DNA of 64,000 nt from an uncultured Pseudomonadota bacterium (GCA_903828595.1 CAIKMS010000016.1:124001-188000), one strand, 5' to 3'; positions 25,069-34,362 are shown, counted from the first letter of the stretch. The notes: generated by a model from the sequence alone, not told the origin. Translations and numbers: made by a program.

Positions 25069-25842
25069 ATGCGAATTATCACACTCAATTGCAATGGGAT
25101 CCGCTCGGCTGCGCGCAAGGGTTTATACCCTTGGCTGGTCGAACAGTCAGCTGACATTATTTGCTTGCAGGAAACTCGAGCAGGGGACACCGAGTTGTCA
25201 ACGCCCGATTTCAGCCTGGATGGCTATCAGGCGGCTCACGTGCACGCGCAGCGCAAGGGCTATAGCGGCGTGTCGATTTATACCCGTTTGCCGGTTACTG
25301 AGTTTGTCACTGATCATGGCTCAAGTGAGTTTGATATCGAGGGGCGGTACTTAGAGCTTAAAGCGGGTGATTTGTCGGTGATTTCTGCCTATTTCCCCTC
25401 GGGTTCTTCCGGGGCGGAGCGTCAGGAAGCGAAGTTTCGCTTCCTCGCTGAATTTCGCCAGCATCTGCAGGCCATTACGGACTCCGGACGACGATACATT
25501 CTGTGCGGTGACCTGAATATCGCCCACCGAAATATCGATATTAAGAACTGGCGTGGTAATCAGAAAACTTCCGGATTTTTACCGGAGGAGCGGGCTTGGT
25601 TGGAGGAGTTGTTCACCGCCGGCGGCTTTGTTGATGCCTTTCGTCTGGTGAATGATCAGCCGGAGCAATACACCTGGTGGTCGAATCGTGGACAGGCTTG
25701 GGCCAAGAACGTGGGTTGGCGTATCGATTATCAGGTGATCAGTGCGGCTCTAGCGCCGCACGTACGGGCGGCCTCGATCTGGAAAGACACTCGGTTTTCC
25801 GATCACGCGCCGGTCATTGTCGACTACGCCGATGTCCTCTGA
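25069..25842 (+). CDS. xthA: Exodeoxyribonuclease III family enzyme
   Basis: 257 residues. Signatures of the exonuclease III/AP endonuclease fold are LNCNGIRSAARKG, the metal-binding Glu in CLQETRA, LCGDLNIAHRNID, GWRIDYQV and the catalytic DHAPV at the end. It incises at abasic sites and has 3'-5' exonuclease activity. It is the ExoA/XthA type often found next to pyrE. Its last 11 bp overlap the ampG-like start. Confidence 0.95.
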   Translation: MRIITLNCNGIRSAARKGLYPWLVEQSADIICLQETRAGDTELSTPDFSLDGYQAAHVHAQRKGYSGVSIYTRLPVTEFVTDHGSSEFDIEGRYLELKAGDLSVISAYFPSGSSGAERQEAKFRFLAEFRQHLQAITDSGRRYILCGDLNIAHRNIDIKNWRGNQKTSGFLPEERAWLEELFTAGGFVDAFRLVNDQPEQYTWWSNRGQAWAKNVGWRIDYQVISAALAPHVRAASIWKDTRFSDHAPVIVDYADVL

Positions 25843-27169
25843 GGACGCTGTCCCGGTTGAGCGATTGAGTCTGAAAAGCCTGACGACCAATGCCCGTGTG
25901 GCTGCGGCGCTATCTTTGGGTTTTGCATCGGGACTGCCCTTTAATCTGCCACAGGGAACTCTGCAGAGTTGGTTGTCTACGACCGACGTCAACTTAAAGA
26001 CCATCGGGTTTTTCACGCTGGTGGCTGTTCCTTATTCACTGAAGTGGCTATGGGCACCTTTGCTGGACCGTTTTGCGTTGCCGGTCCTGGGTCGGCGGCG
26101 CGGTTGGATTCTTCTGCTGCAGCTGCTTTTGGCTGTTTTCATCGGCGCTATGGCGCTGCAGTCACCACCCAGTCATTTGAGCCTTGTATTCACGCTTGCG
26201 CTGGGCGTGGTGATCTTGTCCGCCTCTCAGGACATCGTGATTGATGCTTACCGAACCGATAGCCTGCGTTTGCATGAGCGAGGTATTGGATCAACGGCAA
26301 CCCAGCTGGGTTATCGAGCTGCTACGTATGTAGCTGGCGCTTTTGCCCTAGTCCTTGCTGGCTGGGTAGGTTGGCGAGTCACCTATCTGTGCATGGCCGT
26401 TCTGATGGCGCTGATGGGGCTGTTTACTTTTTTAGCCCCCGAACCGGAACGCACGGTGCTGCCGCCGCGCAGTTTGCGTGAAGCGGTCGTAGAGCCTTTG
26501 AGTGAGTTGTTCGCCAGACCACAGGTTCGCCGTCTACTGCTGTTGGTGATTTTATATAAATTCGGAGATGCGTTCGCTTTGACGCTGTGGAGCGCATTTC
26601 TTATTAAAGGCGTGGGCTTCACTCCAACTGAGGTCGGTGAGGTTGCCAAGGTGCTGGCTATTGTAGCCACGATATCAGGCACCGTGATCGGAGGCATCTT
26701 ATACGCGCGGCTGGGTTTGTATCGCGCCTTGTTATTGTTCGGGGTTCTGCAGTCGCTGACGAACTTGCTGTACTCCGTGCTGGCCGGAGCCGGTCATGAT
26801 TTTCCGACCATGATCATCGCGGTGGGATTTGACTATTTTGCCGGCGGTATGGGTGCAGCGGCATTCGGTGCATTGATTATGGCGCTGTGCGATATCCGCT
26901 ACAGCGCGTTTCAATTTGCACTGCTCTCCTCGCTGAGCGCGCTCAGTCGTAGCTGGATGGGACCTCTGTCCGGCTTACTGGTAGAGGGCGGCTCGGTTCC
27001 CTTACACCTGGGCGCGCACCTGTTAGGCACCCTGACCGTTCCTGCTTTGGGGTGGCAAAAGTTTTTTTGGCTGACCACCCTATGTGGAATGCCTGCCGTC
27101 TTGCTGTTGATCCTGATGCGTGCTCGCGTGAGTGGTCTGGATGACCAAGCGGCGGTATCGCGCAACTAG
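25832..27169 (+). CDS. ampG: AmpG-like muropeptide MFS transporter
   Basis: 445 residues from ATG 25832, overlapping xthA by 11 bp. It is a polytopic protein of about 12-14 helices. AmpG-like features are GFASGLPFNLPQGTLQSWL near the N terminus, PYSLKWLWAPLLDR, and SQDIVIDAYRTDSL. AmpG imports GlcNAc-anhydroMurNAc peptides for cell-wall recycling. The substrate is inferred from these motifs. It is convergent with trmB, 13 bp apart. Confidence 0.85.
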   Translation: MSSEDAVPVERLSLKSLTTNARVAAALSLGFASGLPFNLPQGTLQSWLSTTDVNLKTIGFFTLVAVPYSLKWLWAPLLDRFALPVLGRRRGWILLLQLLLAVFIGAMALQSPPSHLSLVFTLALGVVILSASQDIVIDAYRTDSLRLHERGIGSTATQLGYRAATYVAGAFALVLAGWVGWRVTYLCMAVLMALMGLFTFLAPEPERTVLPPRSLREAVVEPLSELFARPQVRRLLLLVILYKFGDAFALTLWSAFLIKGVGFTPTEVGEVAKVLAIVATISGTVIGGILYARLGLYRALLLFGVLQSLTNLLYSVLAGAGHDFPTMIIAVGFDYFAGGMGAAAFGALIMALCDIRYSAFQFALLSSLSALSRSWMGPLSGLLVEGGSVPLHLGAHLLGTLTVPALGWQKFFWLTTLCGMPAVLLLILMRARVSGLDDQAAVSRN

Positions 27170-27182
27170 ACTACCAAGCGAT

Positions 27183-27872
27183 CTAGATACGGATGAACTC
27201 CAGGTCCCAGACGCCATGACCCAGCCGTAGGCCGCGACGTTCGAATTTTGTGAGCAACCTGTCGCTAGGACGCGTGACGTAGGTTCCGTCGGGGCTGGCG
27301 TTACGATAGCTGGCATGCTCGCTTAGAACCTGTAGAGCGTGCTCGGCATAGGGCTGCCAATCGGTGCCAAAGCGTAAGCGGCCTGTGCTGGACAGCCGCG
27401 AGGCGACTAATGACGCAAACTCTTCCTGCAGTAGCCGTCGCTTGAAGTGACGTTTTTTATGCCACGGGTCAGGAAACCAGATGAGCACTTCATCCAGACA
27501 AGCGTCCGGCAGTCTTTGCTTCAGGACCTCGACGGCGTCCTGACGCATGACTTTTAGATTTTTTAAACCCTGAGCTTCCGCCAACATCAAGCAATGCCCG
27601 ACTCCGGGCGGATGCACTTCAATCCCTAAAAAGTCACGATCCGGCTCGTTCATGGCTCGGTGGATTAAGGCTTCGCCGTCACCAAAGCCAATTTCCAACG
27701 TGAGCGGCGCTAGACGTCCAAAAAGCACATCGGGCTCTATCGTTTGCGTGCCTGAGTCAACGCCAAATGCTGGCCATAAATCCTCCAGCGCCTTGCTCTG
27801 AGCCGCCGTCGTGCGCCCGCCGCGTTTGACGAAGGACCTAACTAAACGAAGGGTGGAATTCACGCTACGCAC
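27183..27872 (-). CDS. trmB: tRNA (guanine46-N7)-methyltransferase
   Basis: 229 residues. TrmB motifs are the SAM loop EIGFGDGEALIHRA, LIWFPDPWHKKRHFKRRL and the C-terminal TKFERRGLRLGHGVWDLEF. It makes m7G46 in the variable loop of tRNAs. The N terminus starts with a basic SFVKRGGRTT run usual for the family. Confidence 0.96.
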   Translation of the reverse strand: MRSVNSTLRLVRSFVKRGGRTTAAQSKALEDLWPAFGVDSGTQTIEPDVLFGRLAPLTLEIGFGDGEALIHRAMNEPDRDFLGIEVHPPGVGHCLMLAEAQGLKNLKVMRQDAVEVLKQRLPDACLDEVLIWFPDPWHKKRHFKRRLLQEEFASLVASRLSSTGRLRFGTDWQPYAEHALQVLSEHASYRNASPDGTYVTRPSDRLLTKFERRGLRLGHGVWDLEFIRI

Positions 27873-28204
27873 CGTTAGTCGTTACGCCCATGCGAGTACT
27901 GTGCGCTACGCAAGGCAATGCACTGAGCGCTAGCGTTGCTCAAGATTAATGGAGAATTTTGCATACGCACATTTTGCTTGGTTGAAAACAAAGTGTCACG
28001 AACTCTCAAAAATAACGTCACCGGCCGTGACATAAAGCGTCAGAAACCCCCAAGAGTAGTGGCTTGCCGAGGACGCATTCAGGGGATTCCGCACGGGTGC
28101 ATGCCCAAATTTTTGTTTTACTTTAGCTGTACGACAGCAAAACAATCACGGGTAGTCGTCATGAGAACACTGACTAGACTAGCGCTGCTTGGCCGGGTGG
28201 GATC
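27873..28204. other. Intergenic region before the EAL gene
   Basis: No convincing gene; an in-frame 90-codon stretch on the plus strand has no protein-like composition. Two small inverted repeats stand out: GTCAC-N5-GTGAC at 28017-28031 and GCTGT-N3-ACAGC at 28126-28138. Either could be an operator for the EAL gene; neither matches a site I can name. Confidence 0.4.
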
Positions 28205-29116
28205 GTGAGCTCTATCGCGCGCCGGTTGGGGCGTGTCGTGACCCTCTCGGATAAGCGTCGCGAGTCAACCTCCGAGGTGGCTCTAGCCGATGTTCTTACC
28301 GGCCGGCACTTGGCAGTCGCCTATCAGCCCATCGTCGCACGGCGCCATACCGGCCCCGCGCAGCAGTGGCGTATCGATGGAGTCGAGGCGTTGATTCGCG
28401 CCCACTCCCCGGGTGGTTCTGTGGTGCGTCCGGATCGGTTATTACCGGCTATAGAAAAAGCTGGTCTGGTTCAGCCGCTTTTCATGTTTGTATTTGCGGA
28501 GTCTTTAAGCACGTGGCGGGCACTGAACGATCAGGGTTTTAATGTGTCCTTAAGTGTGAACGTTCACGCGGCCGTGCTGCAGGATGATGACCTACCTCGC
28601 ACCATCTGCAACCTTTTAGATCTGGCCCAAGTGCCGGCAGAGGCTTTCACCCTAGAGCTCACCGAAACCGCTCCTATTGTCGATGTGGCACGCGCTGCCC
28701 GTAACTTATGGAGACTGCGTCGCGGACGTGTGCGAGTTGCATTGGATGATTTTGGGTCTGGGTTTTCAACGCAGACGCGGCTGGACTACCTGGAATGTGA
28801 CGAACTTAAGATTGATAAGTCTTTGGTGCTTGGCATCGAGCATGGTGATGAACAGCGGCGGGTTGTCGAGCATATGGTCTCACTAGCCCACCAGCGCGGC
28901 ATGAGTGTCTGTGCCGAGGGTGTAGAGACGGAAGAAGCCTTAGATGCGCTGGGTAGTCTGGGTGTTGATCGGGCGCAAGGATATTTGATCGGCCGGCCAC
29001 AATTTGAGGACCATCTGCCAGGTACCCTCCGACGCTGGTTACGCGGTCGTGATCTGGATCAGACCGGCGTGCATCCGCAGATGGATTTGCCAGGCTTTAG
29101 TCAGAGCGCTGCCTGA
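28205..29116 (+). CDS. EAL domain c-di-GMP phosphodiesterase
   Basis: 303 residues from a GTG start. A single EAL domain fills almost the whole protein, with no visible sensor domain. Catalytic motifs look complete: VEALIRAH (EAL), the Asn in SLSVNVHA, the Glu in LELTETAP, LDDFGSGFS, LKIDKSL and CAEGVETEE. It probably hydrolyses c-di-GMP to pGpG in the cytosol. It stands alone between trmB and the GNAT gene, separated from each by more than 120 bp. Confidence 0.9.
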   Translation: MSSIARRLGRVVTLSDKRRESTSEVALADVLTGRHLAVAYQPIVARRHTGPAQQWRIDGVEALIRAHSPGGSVVRPDRLLPAIEKAGLVQPLFMFVFAESLSTWRALNDQGFNVSLSVNVHAAVLQDDDLPRTICNLLDLAQVPAEAFTLELTETAPIVDVARAARNLWRLRRGRVRVALDDFGSGFSTQTRLDYLECDELKIDKSLVLGIEHGDEQRRVVEHMVSLAHQRGMSVCAEGVETEEALDALGSLGVDRAQGYLIGRPQFEDHLPGTLRRWLRGRDLDQTGVHPQMDLPGFSQSAA

Positions 29117-29245
29117 CAGGTGCCTGGAGTTTGTGACGCCAATTCGTGCACGCGCTTTATAACAATGGCTGGGTGTATGCCGGTACACTAGTACGCTCGC
29201 GCGAAGGTCGCGCTAGGATCGTCAAAACGATTCGTCGGAGAGCGT

Positions 29246-29836
29246 ATGCTGCAGAATGGGTATCTTGATTTACCGCGCGGGAAAATCGCTGCAGTAGTCA
29301 CTTCCTTAGAGATGACCAAACGGGTGGTCGCTTATCCCGATCCTTCGATCATCTCCTGGCAACTCATGCCACAGATAAAACCCGATCCGGATTGGTATCA
29401 ATTATTGTTTGAGCGCGTAGGTCGTGAGTGGTTGTGGTTTTCTCGCCTGCGGATGTCATCAGCTGAACTGAAGGAAATTATCTGGCACCCCGACGTGCTG
29501 GTGTTTTCTGTGCGCCATGAGGGTCACGATGAGGGCCTGCTGGAGCTGGACTTTAGAACTCCTGGCGATTGCGAGTTGGCTTTTTTTGGCTTAACGGCCA
29601 AATTGCGCGGCGCGGGCGCCGGCCGATGGTTGTTGAATCGTGCTCTGGAGGCTGCTTGGGCTAGACCGATCCGCAAGCTCTGGGTGCATACGTGCACACT
29701 GGATCATCCGTCTGCCCTCAAATTTTATCGTAACGCCGGATTCGTTCCTGTCAGCCGACAAATTGAGCTTGCCGACGATCCTCGAAGCTTAGGCGTCCTA
29801 CCCCACACGGCGGCGCCGGATATTCCGTTACTTTGA
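29246..29836 (+). CDS. GNAT family N-acetyltransferase
   Basis: 196 residues. ATG 29246 has GGAG 5 nt upstream; a second in-frame ATG at 29312 would remove a non-conserved-looking 22-residue leader. The GNAT acetyl-CoA loop is LRGAGAGRWLLNRALE and the late strand is HPSALKFYRNAGFVPV. WLWFSRLRMS and ELAFFGLTAKLRG resemble a widespread chromosomal GNAT family of unknown substrate rather than a toxin acetyltransferase. A perfect GCGCGA-N3-TCGCGC repeat lies at 29199-29213, upstream. Confidence 0.85.
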   Translation: MLQNGYLDLPRGKIAAVVTSLEMTKRVVAYPDPSIISWQLMPQIKPDPDWYQLLFERVGREWLWFSRLRMSSAELKEIIWHPDVLVFSVRHEGHDEGLLELDFRTPGDCELAFFGLTAKLRGAGAGRWLLNRALEAAWARPIRKLWVHTCTLDHPSALKFYRNAGFVPVSRQIELADDPRSLGVLPHTAAPDIPLL

Positions 29837-29947
29837 AGCTAGCCTGCCTAAAGGCGGGAGATTGGCCGCACGGCAAGAATTTTCACCCGCACCTCTAAAG
29901 ATTTCCCCGGTTAAGCCGAAAACGGGGTGACGCACAGAGGAATCCGA

Positions 29948-30505
29948 ATGTCGGAGCTGATTCGACGAACCAAACTGCTGCACGGGATCACGTATTTCGT
30001 GACCCGTACCACGCATTGTGGAAAAGCTAAGTTGTACTGGCTGCTCTATCTGCTCGACTTTCGAGTGTACGCGGCGACTTCATTGTCGGTGACCGGACTC
30101 GATTATTATGCCGGGGTGGATGGTCCGGTGCCGCTCACGCTGGATCAAGAGTTTGACTCTCCGCAGTACGATTTGGCGCAGCAATTTCACGTCGATAATC
30201 TCGTCTTAAACAACGGTCGTCGCCTGCTAGCGTTGTACGCACGCGGTAATTACGAGGCCGAGGTGTTTACTGATTACGAGCGTGAAACACTGCACTCGCT
30301 GGCAACTGTGCACGCTAACAGCGATGCCAGCGCTATCAATGAGCAGATGTTTTTGCCCACTCAGCCCTGGCGAGCGACCTATCAAGCGGCCACGCGCGAA
30401 TACGAACCGATCGAGTATCGACTGGTCAATCCCGATGAGTTTGCTGTAGGCACCGATCTGTGGCATCTCCAGCGCACCAACGAACTGCCAGCCGCCCTTC
30501 GCTAA
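29948..30505 (+). CDS. Panacea/SocA-like domain protein (possible antitoxin)
   Basis: 185 residues from ATG 29948 with AGAGGAA upstream. The first 60 residues resemble the Panacea (SocA, DUF4065) domain: KAKLYWLLYLLDFRVYA, then SVTGLDYYAGVDGPVP, where the basic K-L-x-LLY-x-D pattern followed by TG and YxxxxxGPVP is typical. Panacea proteins are antitoxins or protease adaptors. No toxin-like partner is adjacent: the preceding gene is an ordinary-looking GNAT and the next is on the opposite strand. The C-terminal 90 residues are not recognised. Confidence 0.6.
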   Translation: MSELIRRTKLLHGITYFVTRTTHCGKAKLYWLLYLLDFRVYAATSLSVTGLDYYAGVDGPVPLTLDQEFDSPQYDLAQQFHVDNLVLNNGRRLLALYARGNYEAEVFTDYERETLHSLATVHANSDASAINEQMFLPTQPWRATYQAATREYEPIEYRLVNPDEFAVGTDLWHLQRTNELPAALR

Positions 30506-30519
30506 AGCGGGGGTAGTAC

Positions 30520-31431
30520 TTAGGCGGGTACGTTGACCTCAACGGCCTGAATCATAATCATCCGCCGGTGTGCCGGAACCCATCGTTGGGGTGCCAGTTC
30601 GTCATTGAGATAGTCGGTAAGTAATGGGGGCTGCGGTCCCAGGCATTGGCTTTTAGCCAGCAGCCCCATGGGCATTCCCGCTGCTTCCCAGTTCGCATAG
30701 TGCTGTACAAAAGCCGGCACCCTTCGAATTCCCGCCATTAACAGACCAAAGGCGCGATGGTAGCCATCCCTCAGGATAGGCTTGCCGTCAATAACCGCAA
30801 TTTGCATGTAACTGCGCTGATGAGCCACCGCAAAGCCCAGGCCATCAAAGACTACGCCCGGCGACTCACCACTCACGGTGGAATTAAAGTGGCCCACTAC
30901 GGCTAAATTAGGGTCGGGCGAAACCAAAATAAATGCGTTGCGGGCTGCGTCAAAGTTCCAGGCGATGGGTTCGCGCTTTTGCAGCGGAAGGGTGATACCC
31001 GCCAGACTCAACAGATTATCCGGCGCCGCATGGGCTGCGCGATTTTCCGCCTCACCGACCATGATTTGCTTCTGCGCGGCTATCACCTCGTGCAAATCGA
31101 CGAGCCTAGCCTCACCCATCTGAGCGACCTTGTCGGCACTTTCCGGATGAGTACGCAGCAATGCTAAATGACGTTGTACCTCAGGCGGTAGTTCGGCCTG
31201 GCCAGAAAGCCTGGCTTCGACGGGAGCACGGGCGGCAACCGTGGCTTTCGCGCGCCGGACTATTTCGCGCTGGACGGGGTCGCGAGTCGGCGCGAATGCC
31301 TTTCCACTGAGCCATTGCTCGGCCTCATAATCATCCATCCAGCCCACTAGTGCTCGCGCTGGCACGCGACCGCGATGTTCTATGCCGCGAACTCCGGGGG
31401 CTGTGTTGTCAGAACGGTCGTTACTTTGCAT
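30520..31431 (-). CDS. Uncharacterised protein with ParB-like DGYHR motif
   Basis: 303 residues, cytosolic, no membrane segments. I do not recognise the family. Residues about 215-245 read IDGKPILRDGYHRAFGLLMA, which resembles the substrate-proximal DGxHR segment of ParB/sulfiredoxin-type domains. The middle part (VSPDPNLAVVGHFN, SGESPGVVFDGLGF) looks like a beta-rich core, and the N-terminal 120 residues are charged and probably helical. It converges on the Panacea-like gene with 14 bp between stops. Confidence 0.7.
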   Translation of the reverse strand: MQSNDRSDNTAPGVRGIEHRGRVPARALVGWMDDYEAEQWLSGKAFAPTRDPVQREIVRRAKATVAARAPVEARLSGQAELPPEVQRHLALLRTHPESADKVAQMGEARLVDLHEVIAAQKQIMVGEAENRAAHAAPDNLLSLAGITLPLQKREPIAWNFDAARNAFILVSPDPNLAVVGHFNSTVSGESPGVVFDGLGFAVAHQRSYMQIAVIDGKPILRDGYHRAFGLLMAGIRRVPAFVQHYANWEAAGMPMGLLAKSQCLGPQPPLLTDYLNDELAPQRWVPAHRRMIMIQAVEVNVPA

Positions 31432-31643
31432 GCCGCACCATCATATGCGATTCGATAGCATCGTGTGAAAGGCCACGAGTTTGCACCGCCAGGTCGGTCA
31501 TTGATTGACCCGTATACTTGCGCCTATAACCCGGCTGCGCTTTTTTCTTACCAAAGGTACCATGGGGCGCTGAGTTTCCTGGGCAGAAGTTGGGCTTCGC
31601 CGGGTTGTTTTAGACCGCACGTCTAGGGTGGGAGTGATGCACG

Positions 31644-33692
31644 ATGTCTGACTCGGCGAACCCACAGGCCGCCAAACTGACCCACATGCTCCAGCAGGCA
31701 TTGGCCTGCCATCAAAAAGGCCAGTGGTCGCAAGCCCTAGGCCTTTACGAGGCCGTTTTGGCCTTGGACGCCAACAATCATTCGGCGTGGCAGTTGTTGG
31801 GCGTGCTGTACGCCCAAACCGGGCAGGCAGAGCGTGCGATCTCGTGCATGGAGCGATCTCTGCTGATTGAGCCTGCTCAGGCCGGTGTGCTTGTGAACCT
31901 GGGTAATGCGTTGCGAAGTTCGGGTCGGCCTTTACAGGCGTTAGCGCGCTACGATCTGGCACTGCAACTGGTACCGGACAATGCCACCACGTATTTAGAG
32001 CGTGCCCGCGCGTTGTTGGATCTCTTGCGCTTTGCCGAGGCGGTATCCAGTGCTGATGCCTCGCTGTCGGCCCAGCCGCTCAATCCGGATGCCTTAAGTG
32101 CCCGTGGCATGGGACTGGCTGCCTTATTTCGATTTGATGAGGCGCTGGCGAGTTTCAGACGGGCTTTAGAAATTTCGCCGGGTCATTTAGAGGCACTGCT
32201 GAGTTTTGCCGGCGTGGCGCATGAAATCGGTCTGAATGATCAATCGATCGAAGCGGCTGAGCGCGCGGTGCGGTTGGTTCCCGAGAGCCTGCGGGCACGG
32301 GTGGGCCAGCTGCTTTGCCTGCTTCCTGCGTTGGCCGATACGCCTGAGGAAAGTCGTCAAGCGCTGGTTCGTTATCAGATTGCCTTAAGTGAGTTCTCTG
32401 CGTGGATTTCGCTTAATCGCCATGCAGATCCAGAAACGCCGATTTCCGGTACGCCAACTTTTTATTTGGCTTATCAAACCCGCAATAACGTGGACCTGCT
32501 TGCGAGGTTTGGATCCGCTTGGTGTGATTACCTGCAGAGCTGGGCACAACGCTGGGGTGTTCCCCCTAAACCTCGAAAAAAGGTCGTGGATCGTCGCCTG
32601 CGAGTGGGGATAGTTACCGCGTATGTGCGCGACCACTCCGTGTTTCACGCGATTACCCGTACTCTTTTAACCGCATTAAAGGGTGCAAATAGTGAAATTC
32701 TGCTGTTTTCGTTGGCAAATTACAGCGACGAAGTAACCACCTATGCAGCAGCACAGGTTGATCGCTGTGAACACGGGACTAAATCGCTGAACGAATGGGT
32801 AGGTCTCATTGGGACTAGTGATTGTGACGTCCTGGTCTATCCGGAAGTCGGTTTGGATGTGCTGACGCTAAAGCTTGCCGGGATGCGATTGGCACCTGTG
32901 CAGGTGGCCTCTTGGGGGCACCCGGCCTCTACAGGCCTGCCGTCTATTGACTACTACTTGACGGCCGCTGCATTTGAACCGGAGGACCGCCATGCCCATT
33001 ACACGGAGCAATTGGTGGTTATCGATAATCTGGGTTGCCATCTGACACCAGGCATTTCTCGCAGTCCGGCGCATTACGCGTCGCTAGTGCATAAGCCGAG
33101 CATGGGATTAAATGAAAACTGTCCTACCTTCCTATGCCCGGGAACGCCTTTTAAGTACACGCCTGAAACGGACGAGATATTCGTAAAAATAGCGCAGCAG
33201 GCAGGCCCATGCCAGTTTGTTTTCTTTGAATTTCAGCAACGAGCAGAGCTTTCCAGACGCATGTTTTCAAGGCTCGCAAAGGCGTTTTCAGCGGCTGATT
33301 TGGACTGGACGCGGTATCTTCAATTACTACCCTGGCTTCCCCCGGATGTCTTTCGCGCTCTATGTGCCAACAGTGCCGCAGTCCTCGATACGGTCGGCTT
33401 TTCTGGGTTTAACACCGCGGTCAACGTACTGGAAAGCGGAGCACCGATGGTGGCTTGGGAGGGCGCGTTTATGCGTGGGCGCCTAGCGAGTGGAACGCTT
33501 GCGTATATAGGCCTAGAGCAATTGATTGCACGGTCTGTTGACCAGTACGTCAATCTTTCGACAAAGCTTGCTCTAGACCCGGAGTTTTCTCGTGAGGCCA
33601 GAGCGCAGGTTGTAGAGTCGCGAGCCAAGCTTTACCGAGACGACCTTGTCTCGGATCAATTAATGGGTTTTTTCCAATCCTTAGGGCAATGA
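31644..33692 (+). CDS. TPR-containing GT41 (OGT/SPINDLY-like) glycosyltransferase
   Basis: 682 residues. About residues 15-250 contain six or so tetratricopeptide repeats (for example NHSAWQLLGVLYAQTGQAER and PDALSARGMGLAALFRFDEA). The C-terminal 380 residues resemble family GT41: LRVGIVTAYVRDHSVFH, RLAPVQVASWGHPASTGLP, IDYYLTAAAFEP and VLDTVGFSGFNTAVNVLE. Bacterial members transfer sugars to proteins or other acceptors in the cytosol. No flagellin, adhesin or other obvious acceptor gene is adjacent. It stands alone, convergent with ppa. Confidence 0.88.
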   Translation: MSDSANPQAAKLTHMLQQALACHQKGQWSQALGLYEAVLALDANNHSAWQLLGVLYAQTGQAERAISCMERSLLIEPAQAGVLVNLGNALRSSGRPLQALARYDLALQLVPDNATTYLERARALLDLLRFAEAVSSADASLSAQPLNPDALSARGMGLAALFRFDEALASFRRALEISPGHLEALLSFAGVAHEIGLNDQSIEAAERAVRLVPESLRARVGQLLCLLPALADTPEESRQALVRYQIALSEFSAWISLNRHADPETPISGTPTFYLAYQTRNNVDLLARFGSAWCDYLQSWAQRWGVPPKPRKKVVDRRLRVGIVTAYVRDHSVFHAITRTLLTALKGANSEILLFSLANYSDEVTTYAAAQVDRCEHGTKSLNEWVGLIGTSDCDVLVYPEVGLDVLTLKLAGMRLAPVQVASWGHPASTGLPSIDYYLTAAAFEPEDRHAHYTEQLVVIDNLGCHLTPGISRSPAHYASLVHKPSMGLNENCPTFLCPGTPFKYTPETDEIFVKIAQQAGPCQFVFFEFQQRAELSRRMFSRLAKAFSAADLDWTRYLQLLPWLPPDVFRALCANSAAVLDTVGFSGFNTAVNVLESGAPMVAWEGAFMRGRLASGTLAYIGLEQLIARSVDQYVNLSTKLALDPEFSREARAQVVESRAKLYRDDLVSDQLMGFFQSLGQ

Positions 33693-33716
33693 CGGGTCGT
33701 GATCAGTCAGTGAGGG

Positions 33717-33740
33717 CGGAGGTGCGCTCTGGCACCTCCG
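33717..33740. terminator. Hairpin between GT41 gene and ppa
   Basis: Perfect 9-bp inverted repeat CGGAGGTGC / GCACCTCCG with a 6-nt loop, between convergent stop codons. There is no U-run on either strand, so it could be a Rho-dependent or weak bidirectional end. Confidence 0.45.
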
Positions 33741-33757
33741 GCCCGTGATCAAAACGT

Positions 33758-34306
33758 TTAAAAAGCTGGCTTGGGCTGCGCCGCGTTGTATCGGGCCACG
33801 CCGTCCATCAATTCCTGATGGGCCGTGCCAACGTCTTCCCAGCCACGAACCTTGACCCACTTACCATCCTCGAGATCTTTGTAGTGTTCGAAGAAGTGCT
33901 GAATCTGTTTTAGACGAATAACTGGAACGTCATGAATCGACTTCCAGTGCATAAAGAATGGGCAGGATTTGTCCGTTGGGACCGCCAAAATTTTTGCGTC
34001 GCTGCCGGCTTCGTCATCCATGATCAGGACTCCGACGGCGCGACTGCGCACAACGACGCCGGGCAGTAGCGGGAAGGGTGCGTGCACCAGTACGTCGACG
34101 GGGTCGCCATCCAGGCCAATGGTATGTGGGACGTAGCCATAGTTGGCCGGGTAATGCATAGCGGTCATCATGAAGCGGTCCACAAATAAGGCGCCCGACG
34201 CCTTATCAATTTCATACTTGATGGGATCCGCATTCATTGGAATTTCAATAACGACGTTGAACTCACCAGGTAAGTTATCGCCCGCCGTAACATTATGGAT
34301 GCTCAA
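33758..34306 (-). CDS. ppa: Inorganic pyrophosphatase
   Basis: 182 residues from a TTG start at 34306 that has AAGGAG six bases upstream. Family I signatures: [38 protein letters not shown] and the metal motif DGDPVDVLV, followed by [11 protein letters not shown]. It hydrolyses pyrophosphate in the cytosol. An inverted repeat (34332-34362) sits 26 bp upstream of the start in the leader. Confidence 0.96.
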   Translation of the reverse strand: MSIHNVTAGDNLPGEFNVVIEIPMNADPIKYEIDKASGALFVDRFMMTAMHYPANYGYVPHTIGLDGDPVDVLVHAPFPLLPGVVVRSRAVGVLIMDDEAGSDAKILAVPTDKSCPFFMHWKSIHDVPVIRLKQIQHFFEHYKDLEDGKWVKVRGWEDVGTAHQELMDGVARYNAAQPKPAF

Positions 34307-34331
34307 TCATATCTCCTTAAAAATACAGAAA

Positions 34332-34362
34332 TTTACCGGGTCTCGCAGGCCAAACCGGTAAA
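34332..34362. promoter_or_regulatory. Inverted repeat in the ppa leader
   Basis: Perfect 8-bp arms TTTACCGG (34332-34339) and CCGGTAAA (34355-34362) with a 15-nt spacer. It lies between the divergent ppa and acyltransferase genes. It could be an operator or a leader hairpin; the sequence does not decide. Confidence 0.4.

Noticed and set aside
27936-28208. 90-codon frame upstream of the EAL gene
   Set aside because: No recognisable sequence and it overlaps the EAL start; treated as leader.
29246-30505. GNAT plus Panacea as a toxin-antitoxin pair
   Set aside because: The GNAT sequence looks like a common chromosomal family, is separated by 111 bp and precedes rather than follows in a coupled manner; no toxin features are seen.
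31498-31962. Antisense 154-codon frame over the start of the TPR-GT41 gene
   Set aside because: Proline/arginine-rich composition typical of a shadow of the TPR gene; no start context.
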